A DNA stretch of 36,051 nt from NCBI GenBank assembly GCA_036557285.1, contig DATBHW010000047.1, positions 101,001-137,051 of the forward strand, written 5' to 3'. A model generated the notes under the pieces. The model was not told the origin of the DNA, did not search any database, and was given only the letters and a program-made list of their open reading frames with translations. The DNA is from Ktedonobacterales bacterium (lineage in GTDB: Bacteria > Chloroflexota > Ktedonobacteria > Ktedonobacterales > DATBGS01). A program made the position numbers and the translations under genes. Below, piece after piece: positions 14,873 through 22,872 of this stretch. Position 1 is the stretch's first letter; every line of letters starts with the position of its first letter.

Positions 14873-15958
14873 ATGGATCACCGGGAAGCGCCATCACCTC
14901 TCAGCCGACCAGTGGGCCGTCCCCCCGTGTGGGAAGACAAGGACCAGCAAACGCCAGAGTATACAGGGGGCGCGCCGCGCTGGCGCAGGCTGCTGAGTCG
15001 CTGGTATCAGCTTACCACCCCTGCCAGGCTCGACCCGCAGGCAAGCCTTGCCCGGCGTGAACAGGCCCGGCGCGCGCGCCTGGCGAGTACCCTTCTCTTG
15101 ATCGCCACCATCGTCTGGCTGGTATCCGGGGCAGCGGAGTTCGCCCTAAGCAGCTCCACCGCTGGACTGGCGCCGGTCTTTCTGACCGGGCTGGCCTTCC
15201 TGGGCTTCCTGATCTTCCTCAATCAGCGCGGGCTGGTTTCGGTAGTTGGCAGCCTGCTCATCATCCTGATTTACCTGAGTTTCATTCTGATCTTGAAAGA
15301 CGTGCCAGAGCTTGATCCTTCTGAAGTGGCGATCTTCGACCTGTTGATCTATGCCGAGCTGATCGCCGTCTCGCTGCTTCCATCCATGAGCATCTTTCCT
15401 GTGGCGATAAGCAACTGCTGCCTGATCCTGCTGGGCGTCTTCGGCCTTCAGGGGGCTGCTCCAGAGGCCGTCATGCAGACGCGCACCCTCGACACCTTCC
15501 TGGTACAACCCCTCACGCTGCAAATCCTCGTGGCGGTTGTAACCTATCTCTGGGTGCGCAGCACCGAACACGCCATCGCGCGGGCCGACCAGGCGCAGCT
15601 TCTCGCGGCGCTCAGGCAGCGCGAAGCGGATCGGAAACGGGAACTGGAGGCAGACATCCAGGAACTGCTGCGGGCGTTCAGGTTGGCCGCCAATGGCACG
15701 CTCACGGCCCGCGCGACGCTCAGCCAGGACCACGACCTCTGGCAGCTAGGCGCACTGCTCAACAGCTTGCTGAGCCGCCTGCAACGCGCCGAGCAGGCTG
15801 AAAACATGGTCCAGCGCACTACTGTCGAGGCCGGGCGGCTGGCGGAGGCCATCCAGGCAGCAAAGTCCGGGCGTCCTCCGCTCTGGCCCGCGCCCAGTGG
15901 GACGCCTCTGGACCAGGTGATCCAGGAAATTACTGGTCGTCGCCAGCCTCCCTGGTAA
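14873..15958 (+). CDS. Six-helix membrane protein with coiled-coil / HAMP-like C-terminus
   Basis: 361 residues; AGAAGGA (14856-14862) precedes the ATG. A cytoplasmic N-terminus of about 65 residues is followed by six hydrophobic helices (about 68-230) with one clearly acidic outer loop (KDVPELDPSEVAI). A charged coiled coil at about 235-272 (QREADRKRELEADIQELLR) leads into a HAMP-like piece (LAANGTLTARATLSQDHDLWQ) and a Gln/Arg-rich helix. The layout is that of a sensory membrane input plus signalling linker without any output domain. No kinase or cyclase motif is present. Function unknown. Confidence 0.82.
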   Translation: MDHREAPSPLSRPVGRPPVWEDKDQQTPEYTGGAPRWRRLLSRWYQLTTPARLDPQASLARREQARRARLASTLLLIATIVWLVSGAAEFALSSSTAGLAPVFLTGLAFLGFLIFLNQRGLVSVVGSLLIILIYLSFILILKDVPELDPSEVAIFDLLIYAELIAVSLLPSMSIFPVAISNCCLILLGVFGLQGAAPEAVMQTRTLDTFLVQPLTLQILVAVVTYLWVRSTEHAIARADQAQLLAALRQREADRKRELEADIQELLRAFRLAANGTLTARATLSQDHDLWQLGALLNSLLSRLQRAEQAENMVQRTTVEAGRLAEAIQAAKSGRPPLWPAPSGTPLDQVIQEITGRRQPPW

Positions 15959-16072
15959 CGCCTCTGCGCCGACACGCGAGCGACCAATCCTCGTCGTAAC
16001 GATCTCGTAACGGACGCATGGTACCCTGAGACGAGAAGAGAGTACTCGTCTTGTCCAGGAAGGAGGCGAACG

Positions 16073-17359
16073 ATGAGACAATTGGCTGACTCGCCAGCGC
16101 CTGCCGAGATACGCCTGCATGGACGCTGGCTGCTGATTGCCCGCGTGGCCTGGCTCAGCGTGGCGATAGTGAGCATTACCAGCTTTTTCCTGACCCTCCC
16201 GTTCACCTTCGCAGATCTGGAGCAGGTCTGTACCAGCGCGGCGTGCGATTTCCGCCTGCGCCCCCAGGACCTGCCTGTGCTGGCAGAATGGGGCCTGTCT
16301 CCCGCCGCCTTCGCGGCCTATGGCACGACGCTGAACGGGCTGGCATACCTGGCCTGGATCGCGATGGGGGTGCTCCTCTTCGCGCGAGGGTCCGCTGAAC
16401 CCCGCGCGCTCTTCTTCTCGTTCTGCCTGCTGGTCTCTGGCGGCGGCCCCAGCCCCGACCTGGCGATGGTCCAGCCGATCTGGCGCCTGCCGGTGGCGGC
16501 CTGGCTGTTCCTCGCCTCTATCTGCCTCTACCTGCTCTTGCTGCTCTTCCCGAATGGGCAGTTTGTCCCCCGCTGGGCGCGCTGGGTGGCGCTCGCCTGG
16601 ATCGTGCTCAATGTACCCGTCAGTTTCTTTCCAGACTTGCCTCTGCGCCCAGATACCTGGCCGGGCGCAGCCTTCACTCTGGGCTTCTTCGGGTACCCCA
16701 TTGCGGCGCAGGTCTACCGCTATGCGCGGCGCTCGACGCCCCTGGAGCGCCAGCAGACCAAGTGGGTGCTGCTGGTGCTGGGCCTCTTCCTGCTGCTGCT
16801 GCTTGGCGGCGGGCCAGTCGTCACTGGGAAGGCCACGGCGCTCTGGGTGGTGCTCGTCCTTGGTACCGCGCTTCAGGTAGCGATCCTCCTCATCCCGCTC
16901 GCTATTGCCGCCTCGATCTTGCGCTATCGGCTCTGGGAGGTGGACAGCCTGATCAACAAGGCGCTGGTCTATGGCCTCCTGACTGGCATCCTGGGCGCGC
17001 TCTACGCGGGCCTGATCATCGGCCTGGAGCATCTGCTGGGCCTCTTCGGCGGGACCGCCGCGCAAAACCCGATAGTGCTGGTCGTCTCCACTCTGGCAAT
17101 CTTTGCCCTCTCCCTGCCCCTGCGCCGCCGCATCCAGCGCCTGATTGACCGCCGCTTCTATCGCAAGAAGTACAATGCCGAACAAACCCTGGCCGCCTTC
17201 AGCGCCTCGCTCAGGAATGAAGTTGATCTAGAGCAGGTGCGCGCGAACTTGCTGGCGGTGGTGCAGGAAACCATGCAGCCCGCCCACGTCTCGCTCTGGC
17301 TGCGCCAGCCAGCCTGGCGCACTGCCGAGGCGCTCCCCCCGGCGGAAACGCTTGAGTAG
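16073..17359 (+). CDS. Eight-helix membrane protein, sensor-kinase input half without the kinase
   Basis: 428 residues; AAGGAGG lies just before the ATG at 16073. About eight membrane helices are followed by a cytoplasmic segment with RRIQRLIDRRFYRKKYNAEQ and then LAAFSASLRNEVDLEQVRAN. This arrangement is known from Chloroflexi and actinobacterial sensor histidine kinases, where a GAF domain and kinase follow. Here the protein stops about 30 residues after VVQETMQPAHVSLWLR, without H-box or ATPase motifs, and no kinase frame follows in the next 260 bp. It may be a truncated kinase or a stand-alone sensor. Spacing of 114 bp from the previous gene allows co-transcription. Confidence 0.82.
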   Translation: MRQLADSPAPAEIRLHGRWLLIARVAWLSVAIVSITSFFLTLPFTFADLEQVCTSAACDFRLRPQDLPVLAEWGLSPAAFAAYGTTLNGLAYLAWIAMGVLLFARGSAEPRALFFSFCLLVSGGGPSPDLAMVQPIWRLPVAAWLFLASICLYLLLLLFPNGQFVPRWARWVALAWIVLNVPVSFFPDLPLRPDTWPGAAFTLGFFGYPIAAQVYRYARRSTPLERQQTKWVLLVLGLFLLLLLGGGPVVTGKATALWVVLVLGTALQVAILLIPLAIAASILRYRLWEVDSLINKALVYGLLTGILGALYAGLIIGLEHLLGLFGGTAAQNPIVLVVSTLAIFALSLPLRRRIQRLIDRRFYRKKYNAEQTLAAFSASLRNEVDLEQVRANLLAVVQETMQPAHVSLWLRQPAWRTAEALPPAETLE

Positions 17360-17575
17360 GCAAGATGCGCTAGCGCGCTGCGCTCGGCATACGTCTCGTT
17401 CTCCTGCTGCGAGACCAGCGGACGCGGGCGGCCAGTTTTTCCTCGCCTTGAGCAATACGAACCAATCAGGACCGAGTATTACCGGTTTCGGGACGATAAT
17501 CAAGCCAGGAGATGATCACGGCTCCACTCGTGATCTCTGATAAGCGATAGAGCAGCGTTACGTCAGATTGACTGT

Positions 17576-17605
17576 GATGCGCCTGCACCAGTCGGCAGGC
17601 GCATC
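17576..17605 (+). promoter_or_regulatory. Hairpin immediately upstream of the DinB-gene ribosome site
   Basis: GATGCGCCTGC (17576-17586) and GCAGGCGCATC (17595-17605) form a perfect 11-bp stem with an 8-base loop. It ends 5 bases before AGGAGG (17611-17616) and 15 bases before the ATG. No T-run follows, so it is not a terminator; it may stabilise the mRNA or affect translation. Another inverted repeat (GATCACG/CGTGATC, 8-base loop) lies near 17514-17535. The rest of the gap 17360-17620 is featureless. Confidence 0.6.
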
Positions 17606-17620
17606 CCCGCAGGAGGACAC

Positions 17621-18181
17621 ATGGAGACCTTATGGAACACGGCGCTGTGGCGGCAGTTCGGCGCGGCTATTGAGATGCTGGAAAACGCCCTGCTGGCCTG
17701 CCCGGAGGCGCTGTGGCAAGAGCGCCTCTGGCGCAACCCCCCATCACCGGAGTTCCCGCCACCGTTCGCGGAGTTCTGGTATGTCACCTATCATACACTG
17801 GTCTGGCTCGACCTGTATCTCTCAGGCGTCCCGGAGGAGGACTTTGCTCCCCCGGCTCCCTTTGCCCAGAGCGTGCTCGATTCCGCCGAGGCGCTGCCTG
17901 CACAGCCCTATACCAGAGAGGAACTGCGCGCCTATCTCGCCGCTTTGCGCCAGAAGTGCCGCGCCACGCTCCTCGCGCTGACGGGCGAGCAGGCGCGGCG
18001 ACCCGTCTCGTATCCCTGGTCCAGGGGGCAGCCTATCAGCTTTCTGGAGTTGCTCCTCTACAATCTGCGCCACGTCCAGGAACATGTGGCCCAACTGAGC
18101 CTCTTTCTCGGCCAGCACGGCATCCCGGACGAGGCGCTCATCGCGGTTGCGCGCGCGAAGGATGAGCCTGGGGACCATTAG
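17621..18181 (+). CDS. DinB-family protein (four-helix metal-binding fold)
   Basis: 186 residues, all-helical. Candidate metal ligands of the DinB/YfiT fold are His in TYHTLVWLDLYLSG and the HVQEHVAQL pair near the end; PWSRGQPISFLELLLYNLRH is the typical third-to-fourth helix segment. DinB-like proteins include thiol-dependent transferases and many of unknown function. AGGAGG at 17611-17616 sits 4 bases from the ATG. The TAG stop (18179-18181) is part of the end of the family-2 MITE copy B, so the last codons may have been set by that insertion. Confidence 0.85.
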   Translation: METLWNTALWRQFGAAIEMLENALLACPEALWQERLWRNPPSPEFPPPFAEFWYVTYHTLVWLDLYLSGVPEEDFAPPAPFAQSVLDSAEALPAQPYTREELRAYLAALRQKCRATLLALTGEQARRPVSYPWSRGQPISFLELLLYNLRHVQEHVAQLSLFLGQHGIPDEALIAVARAKDEPGDH

Positions 18182-18283
18182 AGCGCCTGACACAACCTCC
18201 GCACGAGCAGAGGCGGGGTTGCAGCGCCGTCCTTCCAGGCGGCAGAGGTGGGGCCAACCGTCGGTTGTGTGAAGCATTCTTAA
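18179..18283. mobile_element. Family-2 MITE copy B
   Basis: About 105 bp. Left end TTAGAGCGCCTGACACAACC, right end the inverse of CTTAAGAATGCTTCACACAA plus CC. One internal GCCGTCCTTCCAGGCGGC unit. In inverse orientation it matches copy A (11378-11517) almost base for base outside the duplicated centre. The remaining bases to the next start (18284-18449) show nothing recognisable besides that gene's ribosome site. Confidence 0.75.
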
Positions 18284-18449
18284 GCGCGCGGTGGGCCACC
18301 TATGGGGTAGCTCTTGCCTTCCCACCCATGCGCTAAGATCGGACGCCACACAAACCTGACAACAGGTGTCTGGAAGAGGCTGGTATGCTTCAGCAGAAAG
18401 CGCGCCAGGCGCTCATCACCGCAGTTCATCCATACAGGAGGTATTTTCG

Positions 18450-18953
18450 ATGGAAGCACAACCTGCTGAAACCAGCGAGCCAGAAGCCAGTCGCCCGCGC
18501 ATGTTTGGCGGCCATCTTGAGCCGACGCGGCTCCCCTGGAAATGGGCAGTCGCTCAATTAGAAGTAGCCCGCAACTATTGGATCGCCACCACGCGCCCCG
18601 ATGGGCGGCCACACTGCCGCCCGGTCTGGGGCGTCTGGCTGGATGGCCTCCTCTACTTCAGCACTGGCGCGCTGACCTGGAAGAACCTGGAACACCATCC
18701 CGCGACCACCGTCCATCTGGAGAGCGGCAGCAAAGTCGTCATTCTGGAGGGCATCACCGAAGAGATGAAGAACCCCTCTCTGCTGGAGCAAGTGGCCTCC
18801 GCCTACGAGGCCAAGTACCATTGGAAGCTGGACACAGACGAACTCCCCTATGCCTTCCGGCCCCAGGTTGCCTTTGGCTGGTGTTCGGATGACGAAGGAC
18901 TCGACGGTGGCTCGGCCTTTCATGGCACAGCCACGCGCTGGAAGTTCCCCTGA
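18450..18953 (+). CDS. Pyridoxamine 5'-phosphate oxidase-like FMN/F420-binding split-barrel protein
   Basis: 167 residues from the ATG at 18450, chosen because AGGAGG ends seven bases upstream; the frame continues further up without a ribosome site. The fold signature is YWIATTRPDGRPHCRPVWGV, then LLYFSTGALTWKNLEHHPAT and TVHLESGSKVVILEG. Family members are oxidases or F420-dependent reductases that act on small substrates; cofactor and substrate are not decided by the sequence I can read. Single gene, convergent with the phage-type genes to its right. Confidence 0.85.
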   Translation: MEAQPAETSEPEASRPRMFGGHLEPTRLPWKWAVAQLEVARNYWIATTRPDGRPHCRPVWGVWLDGLLYFSTGALTWKNLEHHPATTVHLESGSKVVILEGITEEMKNPSLLEQVASAYEAKYHWKLDTDELPYAFRPQVAFGWCSDDEGLDGGSAFHGTATRWKFP

Positions 18954-18960
18954 CCCCCTC

Positions 18961-19090
18961 TCGTACCGCCGCCGTCTCGGCGGCTCACCGTTGGGATGCC
19001 GAGACGTGGCGAAGCACGCCAGCAGCGTTCGCATTGGTGCAGCGTTCAGCCGCCATTTCTGGCGGCGCACTCGTACCGCCGCCAGAGATG
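18961..19090. repeat. Hairpin repeat between convergent genes
   Basis: Left arm GTACCGCCGCCGTCTCGGCGGC, a decayed middle, then arms with GCCGCCATTTCTGGCGGC and the start of another GTACCGCCGCC arm. No GGTTCC ends. It fills the space between the stops at 18953 and 19111. Confidence 0.65.
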
Positions 19091-19110
19091 GCGATCCCGT
19101 CGCGCGCTGG

Positions 19111-20175
19111 CTAGAGCCGCTGCCAGCGCGCCGGTACATCGCCCCACTGCGCGATGGCCGCGTTGGCAAAAGCGCGCTGACGCCTGATCTCTTCTAGCCG
19201 CGCCAGAAAGCGGCCCAGCCTATCCACGCCCGCCTGCCGCCAGTGTTTAGGAATCATCGAATCATCCAGCCGGTCATGCACCGCGCCATCCTGAAACACA
19301 AAGTTATCGTTGGTCGGCGTCTGATAGGCCAGCAGCGCGTAGGCGCATGCCCCCAGCACCACCACATCGCGGTCAACTTCAGGGATCGTGCTGCCGTTCG
19401 CGTCAAGCTGGTGCTTCGTCCCAAAGGACACGCGCAGCGCCAGACTGGCATCCACCGGCAGTTCGGCATCGGCCAGCTTCAGCGTGAACGTCCCCAGGCC
19501 AGTATATTCTGTAAACGCCCGCCGGATGGGCGGATAGACCAGCAGCCCCGCCGTATTCACCGTCGGCGCTGCCGCGCCCAACGTGCTATCTGCCGCGCTG
19601 TCGTGATAGCTCGTCGTCGTCGTATCATCGAGCGTCGCCAGCAGCAGCAGCGCGCCCCCATCCGCAATTGTGCGATAGAGCCGCCGCGCCAGCACCGCCA
19701 CGCTGGCATTGGCCGCTGGCGTCGGCCCCAGCGGAATGTCAGTCAGGTCCGTCTGCTGAAGACCGCTCGTCGTCGTCACGCTCCCCAGCGGGCCGGGTGG
19801 CGTATCGCCGCTCGCCGTCACAAACGTCACCGCGTACTGATACAGGCCCAACCCCAGGCCCACACCAGCAGCCACCGCCAGCGTCGGGGCGCTGGCAGGC
19901 GCGGCAATGGCCGAGCCAGGCACGAGCAGCGGAAACTCGACGCGCTCCACCCACCAGGCTCCGCTCGCCGGACTCATCCCCGCCGGAAAGGGATACGTGC
20001 GCTGGCCGGGGATGCTCGCCATATCCACCACCACCATATGGGGCGCGTAGGCGCTGTAGCGGTCCACCGCCTTATCCAGCGCCCGGTCAAGATCGCTGGT
20101 TTGCCAGCGTTGATCTGCCCCGGCAGGGTCAAACAGGTCTTGCCGCACCGCATTTTCAAGATCGGTCAGATTCAT
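19111..20175 (-). CDS. Phage structural-type protein, adaptor (head-tail connector)-like
   Basis: 354 residues. The N-terminal part (MNLTDLENAVRQDLFDP, then WQTSDLDRALDKAVDRYSAY) and the C-terminal part (VDRDVVVLGACAYALLAY to LARLEEIRRQRAF) resemble phage gp6-type adaptor proteins. Between them lies an inserted Ala/Thr-rich, beta-sandwich-like domain (about 85-215) with the pattern LYQYAVTFVTASGDTPPGP, like an fn3-type or surface domain. GAGGAGA lies upstream of the ATG at 20175. It starts 22 bases after the stop of the tail-type gene, so the two form an operon. Intact, although its phage neighbours are not. Confidence 0.65.
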   Translation of the reverse strand: MNLTDLENAVRQDLFDPAGADQRWQTSDLDRALDKAVDRYSAYAPHMVVVDMASIPGQRTYPFPAGMSPASGAWWVERVEFPLLVPGSAIAAPASAPTLAVAAGVGLGLGLYQYAVTFVTASGDTPPGPLGSVTTTSGLQQTDLTDIPLGPTPAANASVAVLARRLYRTIADGGALLLLATLDDTTTTSYHDSAADSTLGAAAPTVNTAGLLVYPPIRRAFTEYTGLGTFTLKLADAELPVDASLALRVSFGTKHQLDANGSTIPEVDRDVVVLGACAYALLAYQTPTNDNFVFQDGAVHDRLDDSMIPKHWRQAGVDRLGRFLARLEEIRRQRAFANAAIAQWGDVPARWQRL

Positions 20176-20197
20176 CTGTATCTCCTCTGCTGACGGT

Positions 20198-20956
20198 CTA
20201 CGCCTTCAGCGCCAGTTGCGACCAGTAGATCGTCGCGGCGCTGACCGCCAGCGCAACGTTCACCTGAAGTTGCAGGGTGTGTGTACCCGCCGCGATAGTC
20301 TGATAAAATGCAAACGTAAACATCTGGGCCTCGCTCGCCTGCGTCACCAGCGCATCTTTGCCGGGGATAGGCGGCTGCTGGGGGCCGATCTGCACGCCAT
20401 CCAGCAAGAAGACGACATGCAGCCCTGCCCCAGCCATGCCGAAGCGAAAATGCAGCGTAGCCAGCGCCAGAAACGTCGCGCTGGCTCCCAGCGTAAAAGT
20501 AAGCTGATTCAGGATATGAAAGTCAGGATCGTTGAACGTCACCGTTGAAGCGTTCGTATCCACCAGCGGCGGGCTGCCAGAGCCGCCGCTGGCGTCAATG
20601 ATGATCTGCTGGCCGCTCTCGCTGATGCTGACATTGCCGGATGGCCCCGGAACGAGCTGCACAGCGCCGGTCAGCGCCGCGCCGCCCGTGTCCCCGGTCA
20701 GGCTGGTCACGGGCGGGACCGGCGCTGCCGATGGCACGCGGTACACCGCGACCACAAGCGCGTCGTCAGGATTGAGTTCGTTGAAAAAGAGGATAGCGCA
20801 GTGATCGCCCGCCGCAATCTCGGCGGCCAGCAGATGCTTTGCCACCTGCACGCTCGCCAGATAATTGCCCTGGCTGGGCAAGACCTGCACCGTCGCCGTC
20901 CAATTCGTCTGATTGAAGTCTTGAATAATGCCGCGCCTGATAACTGCTGATTCCAT
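20198..20956 (-). CDS. Phage tail/baseplate-type protein with OB-fold-like N-terminus
   Basis: 252 residues from the ATG at 20956 (MESAVIRRGIIQDF), with GGAGA upstream; the frame is open for 180 more codons but without a ribosome site. Residues 1-70 (ATVQVLPSQGNYLASVQVAK, AGDHCAILFFNELNPDDALV) look like the OB-fold start of phage baseplate or tail-fibre proteins. A Gly/Pro/Ser hinge follows, and then a beta-rich domain (about 120-252) with alternating hydrophobics typical of jelly-roll fibre tips. First gene of the pair with the adaptor-like protein. The phage origin is inferred from pattern and neighbour. Confidence 0.6.
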   Translation of the reverse strand: MESAVIRRGIIQDFNQTNWTATVQVLPSQGNYLASVQVAKHLLAAEIAAGDHCAILFFNELNPDDALVVAVYRVPSAAPVPPVTSLTGDTGGAALTGAVQLVPGPSGNVSISESGQQIIIDASGGSGSPPLVDTNASTVTFNDPDFHILNQLTFTLGASATFLALATLHFRFGMAGAGLHVVFLLDGVQIGPQQPPIPGKDALVTQASEAQMFTFAFYQTIAAGTHTLQLQVNVALAVSAATIYWSQLALKA

Positions 20957-21013
20957 CGGGCCATGCTCTCCTATTCTCGAACGACAGGCCATACGCAAGG
21001 AGCAAGGGCTGCC

Positions 21014-21514
21014 ATGCAAGACCAACCCGACCCCTGGCAAGCGCCGCCTGCGCCGCGCTTCAACTCGCCGCTGGGTGTAATCATCAGCGCACTCATTGTG
21101 GGGCTGCTGCTCTGCTCGTGCGCCGCGACGGCGCTGGTCCCGGTCTTTGTCGCCAGTTCGCCGCAAGAAACCACAACCGATCACGCCTTTCAGGTACTCT
21201 TCACGGCGCTCTTTGTGCTGTTGGGGCTGCTGCTGCTGCTGACAGAGCGCCAGCTTCTCCGCCGAAGCTGGCCGCGAACGCCCGTCTCCTTCGCCCGTCT
21301 GCTCTTCACCACCGCCTCCGGCATCACCTTCTGGACCGGCCTGGTCCTCTTTGGCATCGCGCTGGCGCGGCTGACAGCGCCCGCCGTCGCCGACCCCCTC
21401 AACATCGCCTTCTGGGCGGTAGCGGCCCTCTGGCTGCTGACCGAAATCATCTTGAACGCCCGCCACCTGCTGCGCCCGCGCCGCGCCCGCGCGCCCGGCC
21501 ACGACGAACTTTAG
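21014..21514 (+). CDS. Four-helix membrane protein, unknown function
   Basis: 166 residues from the ATG at 21014 (AAGGAG at 20996-21001); the upstream in-frame ATG at 20963 lacks a site. A Pro-rich cytoplasmic N-terminus (DQPDPWQAPPAPRF) is followed by four hydrophobic helices (about 20-45, 57-77, 92-117 and 126-148) and an Arg-rich tail (RPRRARAPGHDEL). Divergent from the phage tail-type gene, with 57 bp between starts. No family recognised. Confidence 0.75.
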   Translation: MQDQPDPWQAPPAPRFNSPLGVIISALIVGLLLCSCAATALVPVFVASSPQETTTDHAFQVLFTALFVLLGLLLLLTERQLLRRSWPRTPVSFARLLFTTASGITFWTGLVLFGIALARLTAPAVADPLNIAFWAVAALWLLTEIILNARHLLRPRRARAPGHDEL

Positions 21515-21761
21515 GTTCCACTACATATGAGGTATTGGCAAGCGAGGACGCCACTTGTAGCGCCGCCATCCTGGCGGCCCACCGCTGCGCCGTCATCAAC
21601 GTTGCCCTTCCAGGCAACCCCACTTGTAGCGCCGCCATCCTGGCGGCCAACGATTCGCCAGCGCGAGCGTTCGCCCTCCAGCGCAACGTTCCGGCAGGCC
21701 AGCGTTGAGCCGCCTGGAAGGCGGCGCTACAGGTGGCCCCGCCCCGGTAGGGGGTGGAACC
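21514..21761. mobile_element. Hairpin-repeat MITE copy 5
   Basis: 248 bp. Left end GGTTCCACTA at 21514, right end GGTGGAACC at 21753-21761. Two left arms with core CCATCCTGG and one right arm GCCGCCTGGAAGGCGGC. It begins directly after the stop codon of the membrane gene; no target duplication is visible. With the promoter below it accounts for the 353-bp gap 21515-21867. Confidence 0.75.
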
Positions 21762-21778
21762 TATCCCGCCAGTCCCCC

Positions 21779-21807
21779 TTGCGCCTCTGGCTGCTCTGCC
21801 TTATACT
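21779..21807 (+). promoter_or_regulatory. Promoter of the 21868 gene
   Basis: TTGCGC (21779-21784), 17 bp, TATACT (21802-21807). Start near 21814. The MITE end at 21761 is 41 bp before the -10 hexamer. Confidence 0.55.
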
Positions 21808-21867
21808 TGAGTCGTTAAAATTGAAATGAGCAATGTACATGAGAGGTAAAAAGGTTACAGGCACGTT

Positions 21868-22809
21868 ATGGACTCACTCCCTTCCGTTCGGCGGCTGCCC
21901 TGGCTGCCGGGAACGTTTCTGATCACGCTGGCGGCTATGATTGCCGTCATTATCCTGGCAGACCGAACACTGACCCTGCGCACCGGCCTGGTGGTTGGGG
22001 CCATCATCGCGCTGGGGCTGCTGGGCGGCCTCTTCGTCTACAAGCGCAGCCTCAATCGCGCCCGCTGGGCCGGGCAACCGGCCAGAGGCGCTCCCCCCCG
22101 GCGGCCCGCCGGCCCCTACGATCCAACCGAGTATCTGACCCCCGCGCGCCAGGCAACGCTCCCCACGCGCTGGCCGCGCCTGCGGGCGCTCACGCGAGCC
22201 GCGCCGCTCTTTGGCGTCGGCCTCGCCTTCTGCTTTCACTATCAGGTCGCCTCGGACCTCTTCTCTGCCCGCTCGGCTGACAGCCTGCCCGCCGTCATCT
22301 CCGTCACGCTTCTGGCGCTGGGCTTCGCCGTCGGCCTGGCAACGCGGCCCTACGCGCTGCGCCCATCGCGCCCGGCCTGGATGGCCTGGGCCGCGCTCAC
22401 CCTCATCATCACCGAATGGCTCACCCTCTTTATGCTCTTCACCGCCACCTTCGACGGCTCCTATCGTTCGGCCATCGCGCCTGCCCTCGTGGCGCTGGGC
22501 GCTGTCGTCCCGCTCGTCACGATGGCCCGCGAACTCATGGACCGGCGCTACTCCGCCCAGCTTGCCGGAATGACCATCTCCGGCCCAGGAGCCAAACCCA
22601 GTCGGCTGCGCGCCCTCTGGCGCAGCGGCGGCGCGCGCTTCGCCATCGGCGCGCTGGGCCTGCTGGCCCTGGCCGCCTATATCCTTCTCACCGCGCCGCA
22701 CCTCAGCGGCCCTTCGCTGGTGGTGCGCGTCTGGCCCATCATCCTCGCCGTCGGCTGCATCCTCATCCCGCGCGGCAAAGTGGAGAACATCGGCTCAACA
22801 CTGGCCTGA
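21868..22809 (+). CDS. Multi-pass membrane protein, paralogue of the 23905 gene
   Basis: 313 residues, about seven to eight hydrophobic helices. It opens with a motif PWLPGTFLITLAA near residue 11. A basic Arg/Pro-rich loop follows helix 2 (about 60-105), then TRAAPLFGVGLAF and a block with GFAVGLATRPYALRPSRPAW leading to TEWLTLFMLFT. The same blocks recur in the same order in the 23905 protein. No known family. It has its own promoter and ends 63 bp before the next gene. Confidence 0.78.
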   Translation: MDSLPSVRRLPWLPGTFLITLAAMIAVIILADRTLTLRTGLVVGAIIALGLLGGLFVYKRSLNRARWAGQPARGAPPRRPAGPYDPTEYLTPARQATLPTRWPRLRALTRAAPLFGVGLAFCFHYQVASDLFSARSADSLPAVISVTLLALGFAVGLATRPYALRPSRPAWMAWAALTLIITEWLTLFMLFTATFDGSYRSAIAPALVALGAVVPLVTMARELMDRRYSAQLAGMTISGPGAKPSRLRALWRSGGARFAIGALGLLALAAYILLTAPHLSGPSLVVRVWPIILAVGCILIPRGKVENIGSTLA

Positions 22810-22872
22810 GCTACAAGGCTTCTTCTCACCTCTGGTGCGCTCGTTCGTGTCCACCATGACAGGAGGTTGACT

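Noticed and set aside
15746-17185. 479-codon antisense frame across the sensor-like gene
   Set aside because: Highly charged Gln/Glu/Arg/Pro product typical of antisense translation of a Leu-rich membrane protein; no ribosome site.
19243-20193. 316-codon plus-strand frame over the adaptor-like gene
   Set aside because: Arg/His/Gln-rich shadow without motifs; the minus frame has a ribosome site and phage-like sequence.
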